Source: Schauerella aestuarii (GTDB taxonomy: Bacteria > Pseudomonadota > Gammaproteobacteria > Burkholderiales > Burkholderiaceae_B). From it: DNA of 64,000 bases. A program made the translations under genes and the position numbers. Positions 34,100 through 43,217 of the stretch are shown here, piece by piece (the stretch's first letter is position 1; the number at the start of each line of letters is the position of its first letter). The stretch covers positions 434,001 to 498,000 of the forward strand of contig NZ_SIZW01000043.1 of NCBI RefSeq assembly GCF_009866805.1, read 5' to 3'. The notes under the pieces are model-generated. The model saw only the letters and a program-made list of their open reading frames with translations, was not told the DNA's origin and made no database searches.

Positions 34100-35686
34100 C
34101 TACGATGCGGCGCGGCTTGCCCAGCTCGGCATCTCCCCGGCGACCACGCCGAAGAAGGTGACGAGCAACCAGTAGCCCATGCCCGTGATCACCGCAAGCG
34201 ACAAAATGTTCATCAGGAAGCCGTGCTTGGCCATCTGCGGGATGGTGATGTGGCCCGAGCTGAACACCAGTGCATTGGGGGGCGTGGCCACCGGCAACAT
34301 GAACGTCATCGACGCGGCCAGGGTGGCAGGCACCATCAGCAGCAACGGGTTCTCTCCGAGGCTCATCGACAGCCCCGCGACGATCGGAATGAAGGTCGCT
34401 GCCGTGGCGGTGTTGGACATGAACTCGGTCATGATCAGCACGGCCAGCGCGACCAGCACCACGATGCCGAAAGTGGGAAGTGCGCTGGCGTAGGTGCCGA
34501 GCTGGTCACCGATCCAGCTGTCCAGACCCGTGGCCACGACGGCAGCGGAAAGGCTCAAGCCGCCACCGAAGAGCACGAGAATGCCCCAGGGCAGGTTCTT
34601 GGTCATGTTCCAGTCGACCAGGGCGCCACCCTCCCTGTCGCTCGACGGAATGATGAAGAGGGCGACTGCGGCCACAATGGCGATGGATGCATCGGACAAG
34701 CCGGGAATGATGTCCTGAAGCAGGGTGCGAAACATCCACGCCAGAGCGGTCACGACGAAAACCAGGGCTACCCGGCGCTCGGCTTTGGACCATGCGCCCA
34801 ATGCCTTCAATTGCGACTGGAAGAGTTCGTCGGCACCTTCGATCTTGCTGCGATCCAGACGGATGGAGACTCGGGTAAGCAACAGCCATGCACCGAACAG
34901 CATAACCAGCATGATGGGGATACCGAAAATCATCCATTGCGCAAAACCGATGTCGTAGCCATAGGTGCGGTTGAGCGCGCCGGCCAGCAAGGCATTGGGC
35001 GGCGTGCCGATCAACGTGCCGATGCCGCCGATCGACGCCGCGTAGGCGACCGACAGCATGAGGGCGAGCGGAAATTTCGACGAGCCGCCTTTCTGCGAAA
35101 TGAGTTTGGCCACCGAGAGGGCGACGGGCAGCATCATGACGGCCGTGGCCGTGTTGGACACCCAAAGCCCGCAAAAGGCGGTGGCAAGCATGAAGCCGCC
35201 TACGATGCGATGCTGCTGCGAGCCCGTGCGCGACACGATGTTGAGCGCAATGCGGCGATGCAGGTTCCAGCGTTCCATCGCGATGGCGAGAAAGAAGCCG
35301 CCCATGAAGAGGAAGATGATCGGATCGCCATACGGCGTGGCGGCGTCGCCGGCGCTGGTGGCACCCACCAAGGGGAACAGGGCGACGGGCAGCAATGCAG
35401 TGACGGCAACAGGGATGGCTTCGGTGATCCACCACGCGATCATCAGTACGGCTACCGCGAGCAGGCGCCAGGCCTCGGGCGACATGTCCGCCGGCGCAGG
35501 CAGGATCAATACGACAGCGAAGAGTGCAAGTCCCACACAGACCGGGATCGGCTTGACACGGGTCTTGTCCGGCTCTTTTTTTGCGTTGTTATCGGCACTA
35601 CATTCTGTCGTACCTTGCTGCGGGGTCGCGGGCGCGTGCCCAGCAATGGGGAGATCTTGGGGACCTTTTTTCGACAGTTCAGCCAT
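34100..35686 (-). CDS. DASS-family sodium/dicarboxylate symporter (SLC13-like)
   Basis: 528-residue inner-membrane transporter. Two SNT motifs, WVSNTATAVMM and FMSNTATAATF, mark the two inverted-repeat substrate/sodium sites. GTLIGTPPNALLAG and ATPPNALVFSSGHI are the matching loop motifs. A polar N-terminal tail of about 45 residues precedes the first helix. Predicted to import succinate, malate or related dicarboxylates with Na+. Transcribed alone; its upstream region borders the AT-rich gene. Confidence 0.93.
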   Translation of the reverse strand: MAELSKKGPQDLPIAGHAPATPQQGTTECSADNNAKKEPDKTRVKPIPVCVGLALFAVVLILPAPADMSPEAWRLLAVAVLMIAWWITEAIPVAVTALLPVALFPLVGATSAGDAATPYGDPIIFLFMGGFFLAIAMERWNLHRRIALNIVSRTGSQQHRIVGGFMLATAFCGLWVSNTATAVMMLPVALSVAKLISQKGGSSKFPLALMLSVAYAASIGGIGTLIGTPPNALLAGALNRTYGYDIGFAQWMIFGIPIMLVMLFGAWLLLTRVSIRLDRSKIEGADELFQSQLKALGAWSKAERRVALVFVVTALAWMFRTLLQDIIPGLSDASIAIVAAVALFIIPSSDREGGALVDWNMTKNLPWGILVLFGGGLSLSAAVVATGLDSWIGDQLGTYASALPTFGIVVLVALAVLIMTEFMSNTATAATFIPIVAGLSMSLGENPLLLMVPATLAASMTFMLPVATPPNALVFSSGHITIPQMAKHGFLMNILSLAVITGMGYWLLVTFFGVVAGEMPSWASRAAS

Positions 35687-36063
35687 GTAGTGTTCCGGTC
35701 AATGCGTTAATCGAGTTTCCTGTACATGTTGTAAAGCCTGTGAAGAAATAAGGTACGGCAGGGTGTAACGATCGTTGGCGAGTTGACCTGCGGGATAAGC
35801 GCAATATTTCTCGCAGTTTGACGGATGACTTTGCTGGGGCGCCGAAACACAGGAATTCAGTCAGGAAAATAATAATATATTTCAAATGATATAAATTTGA
35901 TATATAGTCGCTAACGCGTAAGTTTGGTTATTAATACGCCTTTCGATACGACGGGGAAGGTATTATTGATCAAAAAAGTTTTTTCGTCGAATTTATAAGG
36001 CATGCTGTAAAGGGTTGCGCGCTAACAGAAATTATGTCGACGAACTGAACTAGATAAAGCGGT
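35687..36063. other. Intergenic transition to AT-rich DNA
   Basis: About 377 bases between the dicarboxylate transporter start and the stop of the AT-rich gene. Base composition changes from GC-rich to AT-rich near 35860. A weak inverted repeat TCAAAT/ATTTGA lies at 35882-35900. I see no gene, terminator with a clean T-tract, or insertion-sequence end. Confidence 0.5.
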
Positions 36064-37821
36064 TTACGGCGTCTCGACATCTGCGGCCGCCTTTAGGGAA
36101 AGTGCATCACGATTTATATCAAAAATGTAATCGGAATGAAATGCTTTTTCGCTCCAACCATTTGTCGGATGCTTGATGGAAGAATCGCACCAAAAATAAT
36201 ATAATTTATCTCCTTTTAGACTTGAAATCACAATGTCGTTATCAGCATCAAAGGTTTCGCTAGATATGATAATTTTCTTTATTCCGGGTTTTGAGTAAAC
36301 CGCATTTAACGTAGCCGATCCAGCAAAGCCAGCGATCGCTGTAGCTGTTCCACAGATCGATATTTGTTCGCGAATAGTGTAGTTTTCCGGGAAAATTATT
36401 TCAAAGCCACATTCAGAGAAGATTTTCTCCACTTCCTCTTGATTAAGACACCCTCTATCGGTTGCCTTGGAACGGGAGAGAAAAATCTTTTTACCGTTTA
36501 GATCGGTGTCGACGAACGCGGAGTCAAATATATGTTTCCAAGTTTTCTCAATTCCCTTTATTGCATATTTTCCTATGTGAAATTTTTGTGTAGGACAATG
36601 AAGATTTTCAACTAGAGTCGGTGAGCTGAAATAAATTATTCGTTGCAAAGGAATGCCAAAAATGGAAAGTATTTCATCTAGAACTTTTGATCGGATCCCG
36701 TCTTTACTGCTTGAAATTATATGAATTTCTGGATATTGAGCGCTAAGAGATTCCCATGCCCATAGTTTCGAAATTAATTCTGCAGTGATATGGCCGAAAT
36801 GGCCTGGTACCTCGTTGTCCAAATATAAGTAGTCACCGCTTAGATAATGAATGTCTTTGTAGATGTCCTCTGCAAAGAAATGACCGACCGCATTTAAATG
36901 CCGATTCCTACCGATTTTTTTCAAAGGCATCCTAAATGTTTCTGGGAGAACTACGTTATTTATTGCAACGACTTGCCCGGGCGCGCAGATCACATTTGAG
37001 TAGCTTCTGATTTTTACAGCAGGTGTGGCAATGTGAGTTTTAAAGCGCGAATCGAATTCTTTCCTATTAGAATGAAATTGTAAATTTGTCGGGTAGAGAT
37101 CTTCTTTTTCAAAATTTCTAGTAAATTTAAGGAAATTTTTATTTCCAATACTAAAATATAAATCAGCTGTCGACTCCGTAATCTTTGTTAAATATTTCTT
37201 TTGCGATCGCTGTGCAGCACCTAATCTCCCGAAGTTATTGAAGCTGCCGAGTGCCGATGCTAGATGATATTTAATTTCGCCGTGACTGAAAGTTGAGCTT
37301 GCTTTTTCTCGCGTAAGCAAGCAAATATACTCTAAGATATTTGGCCCGGAAGAATCTTCATATTTTTCCATGAAAGTAGAATGAAGATCCTCAATGAAAT
37401 AAGTGGCCCCCGGTGGAAGCGTCAAGAATACATTTAAAAATATATTCAACTTGGTTGATTTCTTATTGTTACTGTGCTCGATAAGAAAATCAATGTTTTC
37501 TAGTGACGCTATAATTGTTCTAAGTTCATCATAATCCTTTGATCTTATGAAATTAAAAAGTTTTGTATTTTGATATTGCTCTATTATATTTTTTTCAGGA
37601 CCAAATAATATGAAATATACGGTGGAGGATGGATATGATTCTGATATTGCGATGGCTTCTTTTACCGCCAGCTCGCTCGATCCCACTATGGCTATCCTAA
37701 AATTATGATCGACTGAAAAAAATTTCTCATAAATTTCAAAATAATTATGTTTTAGAGAGGATTGATCAAGACCATATTTTATCCCTATGGAGTTTAATGT
37801 TTCTGTTGTTTTTTCGTTCAT
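36064..37821 (-). CDS. GT61/DUF563-like glycosyltransferase with methyltransferase-like N-terminus, AT-rich
   Basis: 585 residues. Residues 40-175 resemble the Rossmann region of CmcI-like methyltransferases in glycan clusters (FRIAIVGSSELA, YFIEDLHSTFMEKY), but the usual SAM loop is not intact. Residues about 260-560 look like the GT61/DUF563 family (DNEVPGHFGHITAEL, KKIFLSRSKATDRG, CGTATAIAGFAGSATLNAVY). No signal peptide. Codons are strongly A/T-ending, unlike every other gene in the window, so recent acquisition is likely. It stands alone, with AT-rich upstream DNA, and presumably decorates a surface glycan. The family call is from pattern only. Confidence 0.72.
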   Translation of the reverse strand: MNEKTTETLNSIGIKYGLDQSSLKHNYFEIYEKFFSVDHNFRIAIVGSSELAVKEAIAISESYPSSTVYFILFGPEKNIIEQYQNTKLFNFIRSKDYDELRTIIASLENIDFLIEHSNNKKSTKLNIFLNVFLTLPPGATYFIEDLHSTFMEKYEDSSGPNILEYICLLTREKASSTFSHGEIKYHLASALGSFNNFGRLGAAQRSQKKYLTKITESTADLYFSIGNKNFLKFTRNFEKEDLYPTNLQFHSNRKEFDSRFKTHIATPAVKIRSYSNVICAPGQVVAINNVVLPETFRMPLKKIGRNRHLNAVGHFFAEDIYKDIHYLSGDYLYLDNEVPGHFGHITAELISKLWAWESLSAQYPEIHIISSSKDGIRSKVLDEILSIFGIPLQRIIYFSSPTLVENLHCPTQKFHIGKYAIKGIEKTWKHIFDSAFVDTDLNGKKIFLSRSKATDRGCLNQEEVEKIFSECGFEIIFPENYTIREQISICGTATAIAGFAGSATLNAVYSKPGIKKIIISSETFDADNDIVISSLKGDKLYYFWCDSSIKHPTNGWSEKAFHSDYIFDINRDALSLKAAADVETP

Positions 37822-38048
37822 GATATTTATATTAATATTAAATGGTATAAATAAGATTAATTTATTTTATGGCGTCAATTAAAATTTTGGTGTCCCTGAT
37901 TCCTGCCGTGGCATGAAGGAAAATCCACGAAACCCCTGTGATGATCCGAGAGCAGCGAGAAGACCTTTGGTAGATAACTTTTAGGTCGCACGGATGTATC
38001 GGTGGATTCCCATTCTGCGCGTCACATCCAAAAGTTTAGCCTGATGTA

Positions 38049-38762
38049 TCAAAGCGAAGCGCCGAACAGCTTGCCTACGCCCGCCGTGATGGCCATGGCA
38101 AGGGTCCCCCACACCGTTACGCGCCAGGCGCCAGCAAGTACACTCGCACCGCCCGCGCGTGCCGCGATCGCACCCAGCAAGGCGAGAAAGACGAGCAGGG
38201 TGAGCGGCAGCGCGGTCATCAGCAGCGGTGTCGGCGACACCACCGCGACCAATAACGGCAGGGCAGCGCCCACGGCAAAACTGGCGGCCGACGCCAGCGC
38301 AGCCTGGAGCGGCCTGGCGCTCATGGTCTCGGAAATGCCCAGTTCGTCGCGGGCATGGGCACCCAATGCATCGTGCACCATCAGTTGCTCGGCGACCTGA
38401 TCGGCCAGCGCCCGATCCAGCCCCCGGCCCACATAGATCGCAGACAGTTCACGCTGCTCTGCTGCGGGGTTGGCGTGCAGCTCCAGGCTTTCGCGGGTGA
38501 GGTCGGCACGTTCCGTATCGGCTTGCGAGTGCACCGAGACGTACTCGCCCGCGGCCATCGACATGGCACCGGCGACCAGCCCGGCGATTCCGGTAAGGAG
38601 AATGCTGCTTTGCGAAGCGTTCGCGGCGGCGATGCCCATCATGAGGCTGCCGGTAGACAGGATGCCGTCGTTTGCACCCAGAACCGCCGCACGCAGCCAG
38701 CCAATTCTCGAGGTGCGGTGATCTTCGGCGTGACGATTTGACTTGTGGGCGTGCGGGCTCAT
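38049..38762 (-). CDS. VIT1/CCC1-family iron/manganese transporter
   Basis: 237 residues. The first helix pair holds GWLRAAVLGANDGILSTGSL and the metal-path motif AGAMSMAAGEYVSVHSQAD. A cytoplasmic helical domain (residues about 85-150) and three more helices follow. CCC1/VIT proteins export Fe2+ or Mn2+ from the cytoplasm. It comes 11 bases after the TPR gene and so is the last gene of the cluster running from 43071, which includes an iron-dependent oxidase-like protein. A metal-supply or detoxification role for that cluster is conceivable. Confidence 0.91.
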   Translation of the reverse strand: MSPHAHKSNRHAEDHRTSRIGWLRAAVLGANDGILSTGSLMMGIAAANASQSSILLTGIAGLVAGAMSMAAGEYVSVHSQADTERADLTRESLELHANPAAEQRELSAIYVGRGLDRALADQVAEQLMVHDALGAHARDELGISETMSARPLQAALASAASFAVGAALPLLVAVVSPTPLLMTALPLTLLVFLALLGAIAARAGGASVLAGAWRVTVWGTLAMAITAGVGKLFGASL

Positions 38763-38773
38763 CGATCGATTCC

Positions 38774-39436
38774 TCAGTTGCCGGTTTTGACTTCTGCCAT
38801 CAGTTTACGGATATCGTCGCGTCTGCCGGCATCCGCAACCTCACGTCCGGGTCGCGGCGGGGCGGCTAACGCTTTTTGCAGGTACGTCACGGCGGTGGCC
38901 TTGTCGTTGCGATAGGCCAGATAATCCGCATAGAAGAAATTGGTGTCGATGGCATTCGGGCTGACGGCCAGGGCTTGCTTCAACAGCGCTTCGGCTTTCT
39001 TGTTGTCGCCAAAACCTACCGGCCATCCCGGAACCTTGTAGTACAGCACCCCCAGGCTGCTGAGTGCCGAACCATCGAGCGCCTTGGGATCGATGCCGAT
39101 GGCGGTTTCGTATTCTGCCTTGGCTTGCTTTGCCAGTCCAAGGGCACCGAGGCCGCCGCGCGCGTTTGCCCATGAACTGAGCACGATACCTTCCCAGATA
39201 TGCGGCTCGGCACGCTGCGGATATTGCGCCGTGATCGTGTGGGCCCGCGCCGCAAGCGCTTCGAACTTCGCCTCGCGGGCAGGGGCTTCGGTTTGGTATT
39301 GAATGAGGGCCCACTCTTGCTGGATGCTGGCCACGCCAGCCTCGGCACTTGCGGCCTGGGACCAGGCGGGTGGGGCGGCAAAGGCGCTCATCAGCGCCAG
39401 TGCGGCAAGCGGCAGACGATAAAGTTTATGGCGCAT
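38774..39436 (-). CDS. Secreted TPR-repeat protein
   Basis: 220 residues with a clear Sec signal peptide (cleavage near AWSQ-AAS), so periplasmic. The body is helical with TPR-like repeats (AKAEYETAIGIDPKALDGSA, AEALLKQALAVSPNAIDTNF, AVTYLQKALAAPP). Its ATG overlaps the stop of the upstream SDR gene by one base (TGATG), which ties it into the ligase/oxidase cluster. Probably an adaptor; the partner is unknown. Confidence 0.85.
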   Translation of the reverse strand: MRHKLYRLPLAALALMSAFAAPPAWSQAASAEAGVASIQQEWALIQYQTEAPAREAKFEALAARAHTITAQYPQRAEPHIWEGIVLSSWANARGGLGALGLAKQAKAEYETAIGIDPKALDGSALSSLGVLYYKVPGWPVGFGDNKKAEALLKQALAVSPNAIDTNFFYADYLAYRNDKATAVTYLQKALAAPPRPGREVADAGRRDDIRKLMAEVKTGN

Positions 39437-40257
39437 CAGATTTCTCCTTCGGCGTGCAATGTTTGGGGCAGGGTTTTGAGGGCTTTGCGGTGTTTGGCGA
39501 AAGCGCCGTCCAGTAAGCGGGGCGCCAGCGCGTTCAGGCGCGCAGCGATGCGCTCGCTCAGGCCGAGATAATGTTCGGCACCTTCGCTTTCGATCATCTT
39601 CAGAATGGCGCGCGCCACGTATTCGGGCTTGTCCATATGCGAACCGGTGGCGTGGTTGAACGCATGGGCCTGCGCATCGTTGAAACCGGTGTCTACCGCG
39701 CGTGGCGCCAGGTACTGCACGCCAACCGAGGTGTCGGCGAGCTCGCGGCGCAGGGCTTCGGAAAATCCGCGCAGGCCGGCTTTGCTGGCGCCGTAAGTCG
39801 AGAAGCCGGGGACGCCGATGCTGCCCAACGTGGAGCCCACATTGAGGACCAGCGCCCGGGGTTGTTTGAGCAGGTGCGGCAGGAGGGAAGACGTGAGCAG
39901 CATCGGCGCCAGCAGGTTCGTTTCCACGCTGGCAGTGATCCCTGCGTCGGTGAGCGTGCCGAGAGCGCCGAAGCTCGATACGCCGGCGTTATTGATCAAC
40001 ACGTTGACGTTGCGCATTTCGGCGGCATGGCGAATCGCGTCGCGCCCGGCGGGCGTGGTGACATCCGCGATAAGGGCATCCATGCGGACGCGATTGGGAA
40101 TGCGCGCTTCGAGTTCCGCAGCAAGGCGCAACAGGTTTTGTTTGGATCGGCCCACGAGCAGGACGCGAGCCCCTTCGAAAATGAGCAACCGGCCGGTGGC
40201 CGCGCCAATGCCGCCGGACGCGCCCGTGAGCACCACACTTGCCTGGGCGATTTTCAT
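39436..40257 (-). CDS. SDR-family oxidoreductase
   Basis: 273-residue classical SDR: TGASGGIGAATGRLL, an Arg in VGRSKQNL suggesting NADPH, NNAGVSSFG, Ser in VGSTLG and the catalytic pair YGASK. Overlaps the upstream haem-oxygenase-like gene by four bases and the downstream TPR gene by one. In this setting it may reduce an acyl or ketone intermediate made by the AMP-ligase and iron oxidase encoded upstream (inference). Confidence 0.92.
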   Translation of the reverse strand: MKIAQASVVLTGASGGIGAATGRLLIFEGARVLLVGRSKQNLLRLAAELEARIPNRVRMDALIADVTTPAGRDAIRHAAEMRNVNVLINNAGVSSFGALGTLTDAGITASVETNLLAPMLLTSSLLPHLLKQPRALVLNVGSTLGSIGVPGFSTYGASKAGLRGFSEALRRELADTSVGVQYLAPRAVDTGFNDAQAHAFNHATGSHMDKPEYVARAILKMIESEGAEHYLGLSERIAARLNALAPRLLDGAFAKHRKALKTLPQTLHAEGEI

Positions 40258-40931
40258 GCGGACACACCTGCGGTGGTTGTGTGCGCCATGGGCAGGGCGC
40301 GGAAGATGTCGCCATACAGACGGTAGAACATGCGTGCACCGTGCACCACAGCCTGCTGATCGGCCGGATCTTCCAGACCGTCCATCAACAAGGCGAAGTG
40401 GGCGGTGTGCTCCTGGTCGAGCGTGCCGTGCGAGCGCAGGTAGCTGAACGCGTTATCCGGCAAGCCCAGGTGCGTCTGGATCTGGTCGGCTGCGGCTAAC
40501 GCCAAGGCAACGCTTGTGCCTTCGAGCACATGCACCATGCCGAAGAAACCGACAGGGTTGTTGCGCGCGATGGTGTCGTAGGCGTAAGCCACCATGATCT
40601 CGGTTTCGGGGCCCGGGCGACCATGGCGCACTTTGTTGGCGTCGCAGCCGCAGGCGTCGATATCGTTGAGAATCCATTCATCATGGCCGATCTCTTCCTC
40701 CACGTATTCATCCAGGGCATCGCGCAGCCAGGCCAGTCGCTCGGGCATGCGCGCACGGCAGGCTTTCAGCAGCGGCACCGTGTGATGAACGTGGTGGTAA
40801 GCCTGTTCGAGAAACGCCAGATAGCTCTCGACGCCGACTTCGCCGCGCAGGCAGGCTTGCACGATGGGGGCGGACACCAGACGTTGGCGGTCGCTTTGGG
40901 TGTGGGACACGAGTTGTTCGAAGAAGGGCAT
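40254..40931 (-). CDS. Haem-oxygenase-like iron-dependent oxidase (TenA/iron-containing redox family)
   Basis: 225-residue all-helical protein. Candidate metal ligands appear in the order expected for haem-oxygenase-like di-iron oxidases: Glu80 and His83 in EEEIGHDEW, Glu137 in HVLEGTSVAL, Asp172/His175 and His178 in DQEHTAHF. A histidine-rich helix AYHHVHHT lies at residues 44-51. Relatives such as UndA act on fatty acids or amino-acid derivatives. An AMP-ligase lies directly upstream (11-base gap) and an SDR overlaps downstream, so the substrate may be a ligase-activated or free acid. The exact reaction is unknown. Confidence 0.82.
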   Translation of the reverse strand: MPFFEQLVSHTQSDRQRLVSAPIVQACLRGEVGVESYLAFLEQAYHHVHHTVPLLKACRARMPERLAWLRDALDEYVEEEIGHDEWILNDIDACGCDANKVRHGRPGPETEIMVAYAYDTIARNNPVGFFGMVHVLEGTSVALALAAADQIQTHLGLPDNAFSYLRSHGTLDQEHTAHFALLMDGLEDPADQQAVVHGARMFYRLYGDIFRALPMAHTTTAGVSA

Positions 40932-40942
40932 GTGATGTCTCC

Positions 40943-42445
40943 TTATGCGGGATTGGGTTCGGCTGCACGGGTGCGGCGTGCCAAAGGGGGGAAGAGTTGC
41001 GGGTAGGTGGCGGCGATGACGTCGCGCCTGGGCCGGCCGTTGGCGGTTGCCAGGCCCGTGGCGGTGGTGAATGGACGATCGGCGCGCAGCCAGGGGCCGA
41101 TGCGCGCGTAGTCGGGCAGGCTGGCATTGGCGGCGTCGATGGCCGACTGGATAACGCCATCCGGAATGTCTTCACGCGTCGGCCAGATGACGGCACCCAG
41201 CGCCGGTTGCGCATCGCCCATGACGACGGCCTGCAGAATGGCGGGATGACTGCGCAATGCCGTCTCGACCCATTCGGGCGACACGTTGCGCCCGAAGCCG
41301 GTGATCAGCAGATTCTTTTTGCGGCCCTGGATGTGCAGGTAGCCTTGCGCATCGATCTCACCCAGGTCGCCGGTGGGCAGCCATTCATTCTGCTGAGCCG
41401 GTACGCCCAAGTAGCCTAGACTCGCGGCGCCGGCGACCTCGATTTCGCCGTCCACGATCCGCACCTTCGCATGCGACAAGGGGCGCCCGGCACTGCCGTG
41501 CAGGTGCTTCGACGGCACATTCAACGTTTGCACTGACGCCCCTTCCGACAACCCGTAGCCTTCATAGGCGGGAATCCCCAGGGCGTGCGCCTGGTCGAGC
41601 ACGGCGCGGCCTACGGCCGCGCCTCCGACCGCCACAAACCGCAGGCCGGGCGGCGCCGTAAGCGTGCACGCGCCGAGCATGCCGGCATAAGCGCGCAGCA
41701 TTTGCGGCAGCATGATCAAACTCTGGACATCGTGGTGCTCGACGACGGCGTGCAGGCGCATCGGATCGAATTGCGACGAGTCGATCAGGCCGACCTGGTC
41801 AAGTGGCAGCGTGATGCAGGTGGCACCTGCCAGCAGTGGGGCGTAAACCCCGGCGATGTTTTCGAGCAGCACGGCAAGCGGCAATGCATTGACGTGCCGA
41901 AGCAGACCGAGGTCCGCGGTGGCGGAAATGAGGCTTTTCGCGACGTTGAGCATGCTGGCGGCCGTCAGGCAGACCCCTTTTGGCTGCCCGGTGGATCCGG
42001 AGGTGAAGGTGATCTTGGCCGTACCTGCATGTATCGCCACAGGCGCAGTCTGCCGGTGCAAAAGCACCAGGTCGCCTTGGAGCGTTTCCCTGGGTGAGAA
42101 GCCGAGCGCTGAAAAGCGATCGGCAACGCGAAGCGGACAAATGAGGGTATCTGCGCCACTCGCCGCCAGCGCGCCCGCGCTTTGTTCCGCCGTAAAGAAT
42201 AGTGGCAACGGTACGTGAACGACTTCGGCCAGCAGCGCCGCGAGGTCGGCCGCGATCCATACCGGGCCGTTGTCGAGCAGGGTGGCCACCACGCGTGCGT
42301 CGGATTGTTGAAGCTGGCCCGCCAAACGCGTCGTGGCAATCAGCAGATCGGCATAACGCCAGCTTGTGCCGTCGCCGATTACCGCAGGACCGCGCGCGGC
42401 CGATGTGTGCGCCACAAGCTGTTCAAAAAACTGGGTGGTATTCAT
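40943..42445 (-). CDS. AMP-dependent acyl ligase/synthetase
   Basis: 500-residue ANL-superfamily enzyme. A3 phosphate loop FTSGSTGQPKG (residues 147-157), A5 YEGYGLSEGA, A7 PTGDLGEID, and the hinge IQGRKKNLLITGFGRNVSP. The C-terminal domain is shorter and lacks an obvious A10 lysine (the motif region reads ATANGRPRRD). Thioester formation could thus differ from typical acyl-CoA synthetases. ATG at 42445 overlaps the stop of the hemolysin-family gene by four bases. Its first residues (FFEQLVAHT) resemble the start of the next protein (FFEQLVSHT). Confidence 0.88.
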   Translation of the reverse strand: MNTTQFFEQLVAHTSAARGPAVIGDGTSWRYADLLIATTRLAGQLQQSDARVVATLLDNGPVWIAADLAALLAEVVHVPLPLFFTAEQSAGALAASGADTLICPLRVADRFSALGFSPRETLQGDLVLLHRQTAPVAIHAGTAKITFTSGSTGQPKGVCLTAASMLNVAKSLISATADLGLLRHVNALPLAVLLENIAGVYAPLLAGATCITLPLDQVGLIDSSQFDPMRLHAVVEHHDVQSLIMLPQMLRAYAGMLGACTLTAPPGLRFVAVGGAAVGRAVLDQAHALGIPAYEGYGLSEGASVQTLNVPSKHLHGSAGRPLSHAKVRIVDGEIEVAGAASLGYLGVPAQQNEWLPTGDLGEIDAQGYLHIQGRKKNLLITGFGRNVSPEWVETALRSHPAILQAVVMGDAQPALGAVIWPTREDIPDGVIQSAIDAANASLPDYARIGPWLRADRPFTTATGLATANGRPRRDVIAATYPQLFPPLARRTRAAEPNPA

Positions 42446-43071
42446 GCTGACCTCAATTGGCGCACAACCAGCGACAGCCGCTCGGCGACCACGTGCGGTG
42501 TGTGCGCGTAATAGGTGCCCCAGGCCTCGCGCTCGGCTGCCGTCAGGCATGCCGGGTCTGCGGTGCCAAGGACGAGCGGCGTCAGACCCATCCGTTGGAA
42601 CAAATGGGCGAGTTCACTGGTTAACGTGCTCACGGCCCAAAGGAATCCGCTGCTCGACAGGTGTTGAGCCAGCAAGGGCACCAACAGCCGGCCTGCTGAC
42701 CGATCCGATGCGAATTGACCGGTTTCCACAATCTGCGATCGGCCGGGTGACGGACTGTCGCCCAAGGCCAGGTAAGTCTGGATCGGTTGCGGCAGGTAGC
42801 GTTCGAGGTACAACGGGTGGGCGGCGGAGCGGTAGCCGGCGGCAGCTACGATTTCGCCGTGCACTTCAAGGCTGACCAGGGTAGGCAGCCAGTCGACGAT
42901 GCGGGCGCCGAACCGTTGAAGGTATCGTGCCTGGATGTAGTCTTCGATGGCGGCGCGACCGGCATCTTCCGGGCCGTGGATGCACAGGCGTGCCGCGGAC
43001 GTGCGGTGCGGGCGGCGGGCCGGGGTGCTGGAGGCCAGAACGCCCGCAGCGGTAATCGGACAGGCAGACAT
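42442..43071 (-). CDS. Thermostable hemolysin family protein (GNAT/autoinducer-synthase-like)
   Basis: 209 residues of the T_hemolysin family, first named from the Vibrio delta-VPH. Family landmarks: AIEDYIQARYLQRFGARI, WLPTLVSLEVHGEIVAAAGY and QIVETGQFAS. The fold is considered close to GNAT and N-acyl homoserine lactone synthases, so an acyltransferase role is more likely than pore formation. It is the first gene of the minus-strand cluster and is divergent from a two-component system. Linkage to an AMP-ligase and an iron oxidase supports a biosynthetic role. Confidence 0.85.
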   Translation of the reverse strand: MSACPITAAGVLASSTPARRPHRTSAARLCIHGPEDAGRAAIEDYIQARYLQRFGARIVDWLPTLVSLEVHGEIVAAAGYRSAAHPLYLERYLPQPIQTYLALGDSPSPGRSQIVETGQFASDRSAGRLLVPLLAQHLSSSGFLWAVSTLTSELAHLFQRMGLTPLVLGTADPACLTAAEREAWGTYYAHTPHVVAERLSLVVRQLRSA

Positions 43072-43113
43072 AAGCAGATTCCTTTGAATATGCCCGCACG
43101 ATAGACAGCCAAA

Positions 43114-43130
43114 ATTAACGCGACATTAAG
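43114..43130. promoter_or_regulatory. PmrA/QseB-like direct-repeat box
   Basis: ATTAAC-GCGAC-ATTAAG: two hexamers with TTAA cores exactly 11 bases apart, matching the PmrA/BasR/QseB-type box layout (hexamer, five bases, hexamer). A third, weaker ATTAGG follows at 43137-43142. It lies between the divergent hemolysin-family cluster and the response regulator gene, so it could control both. Confidence 0.6.
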
Positions 43131-43217
43131 CGCGAAATTAGGGTTGAACGCCCATGCCCCCGGGAGTGTTACGCTCGGTTTGGTTGAGCAGTCCACTGAA
43201 AGGATGAGTGTTTTCTC

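Noticed and set aside
33803-35710. 635-codon plus-strand frame opposite the dicarboxylate transporter
   Set aside because: Extremely His/Arg/Asp/Gly-rich without motifs; the minus strand has both SNT motifs of the DASS family.
35882-35900. Inverted repeat next to the AT-rich gene as a possible insertion-sequence end
   Set aside because: Six-base arms in AT-rich DNA arise by chance; no matching copy is seen on the far side and no transposase is present.
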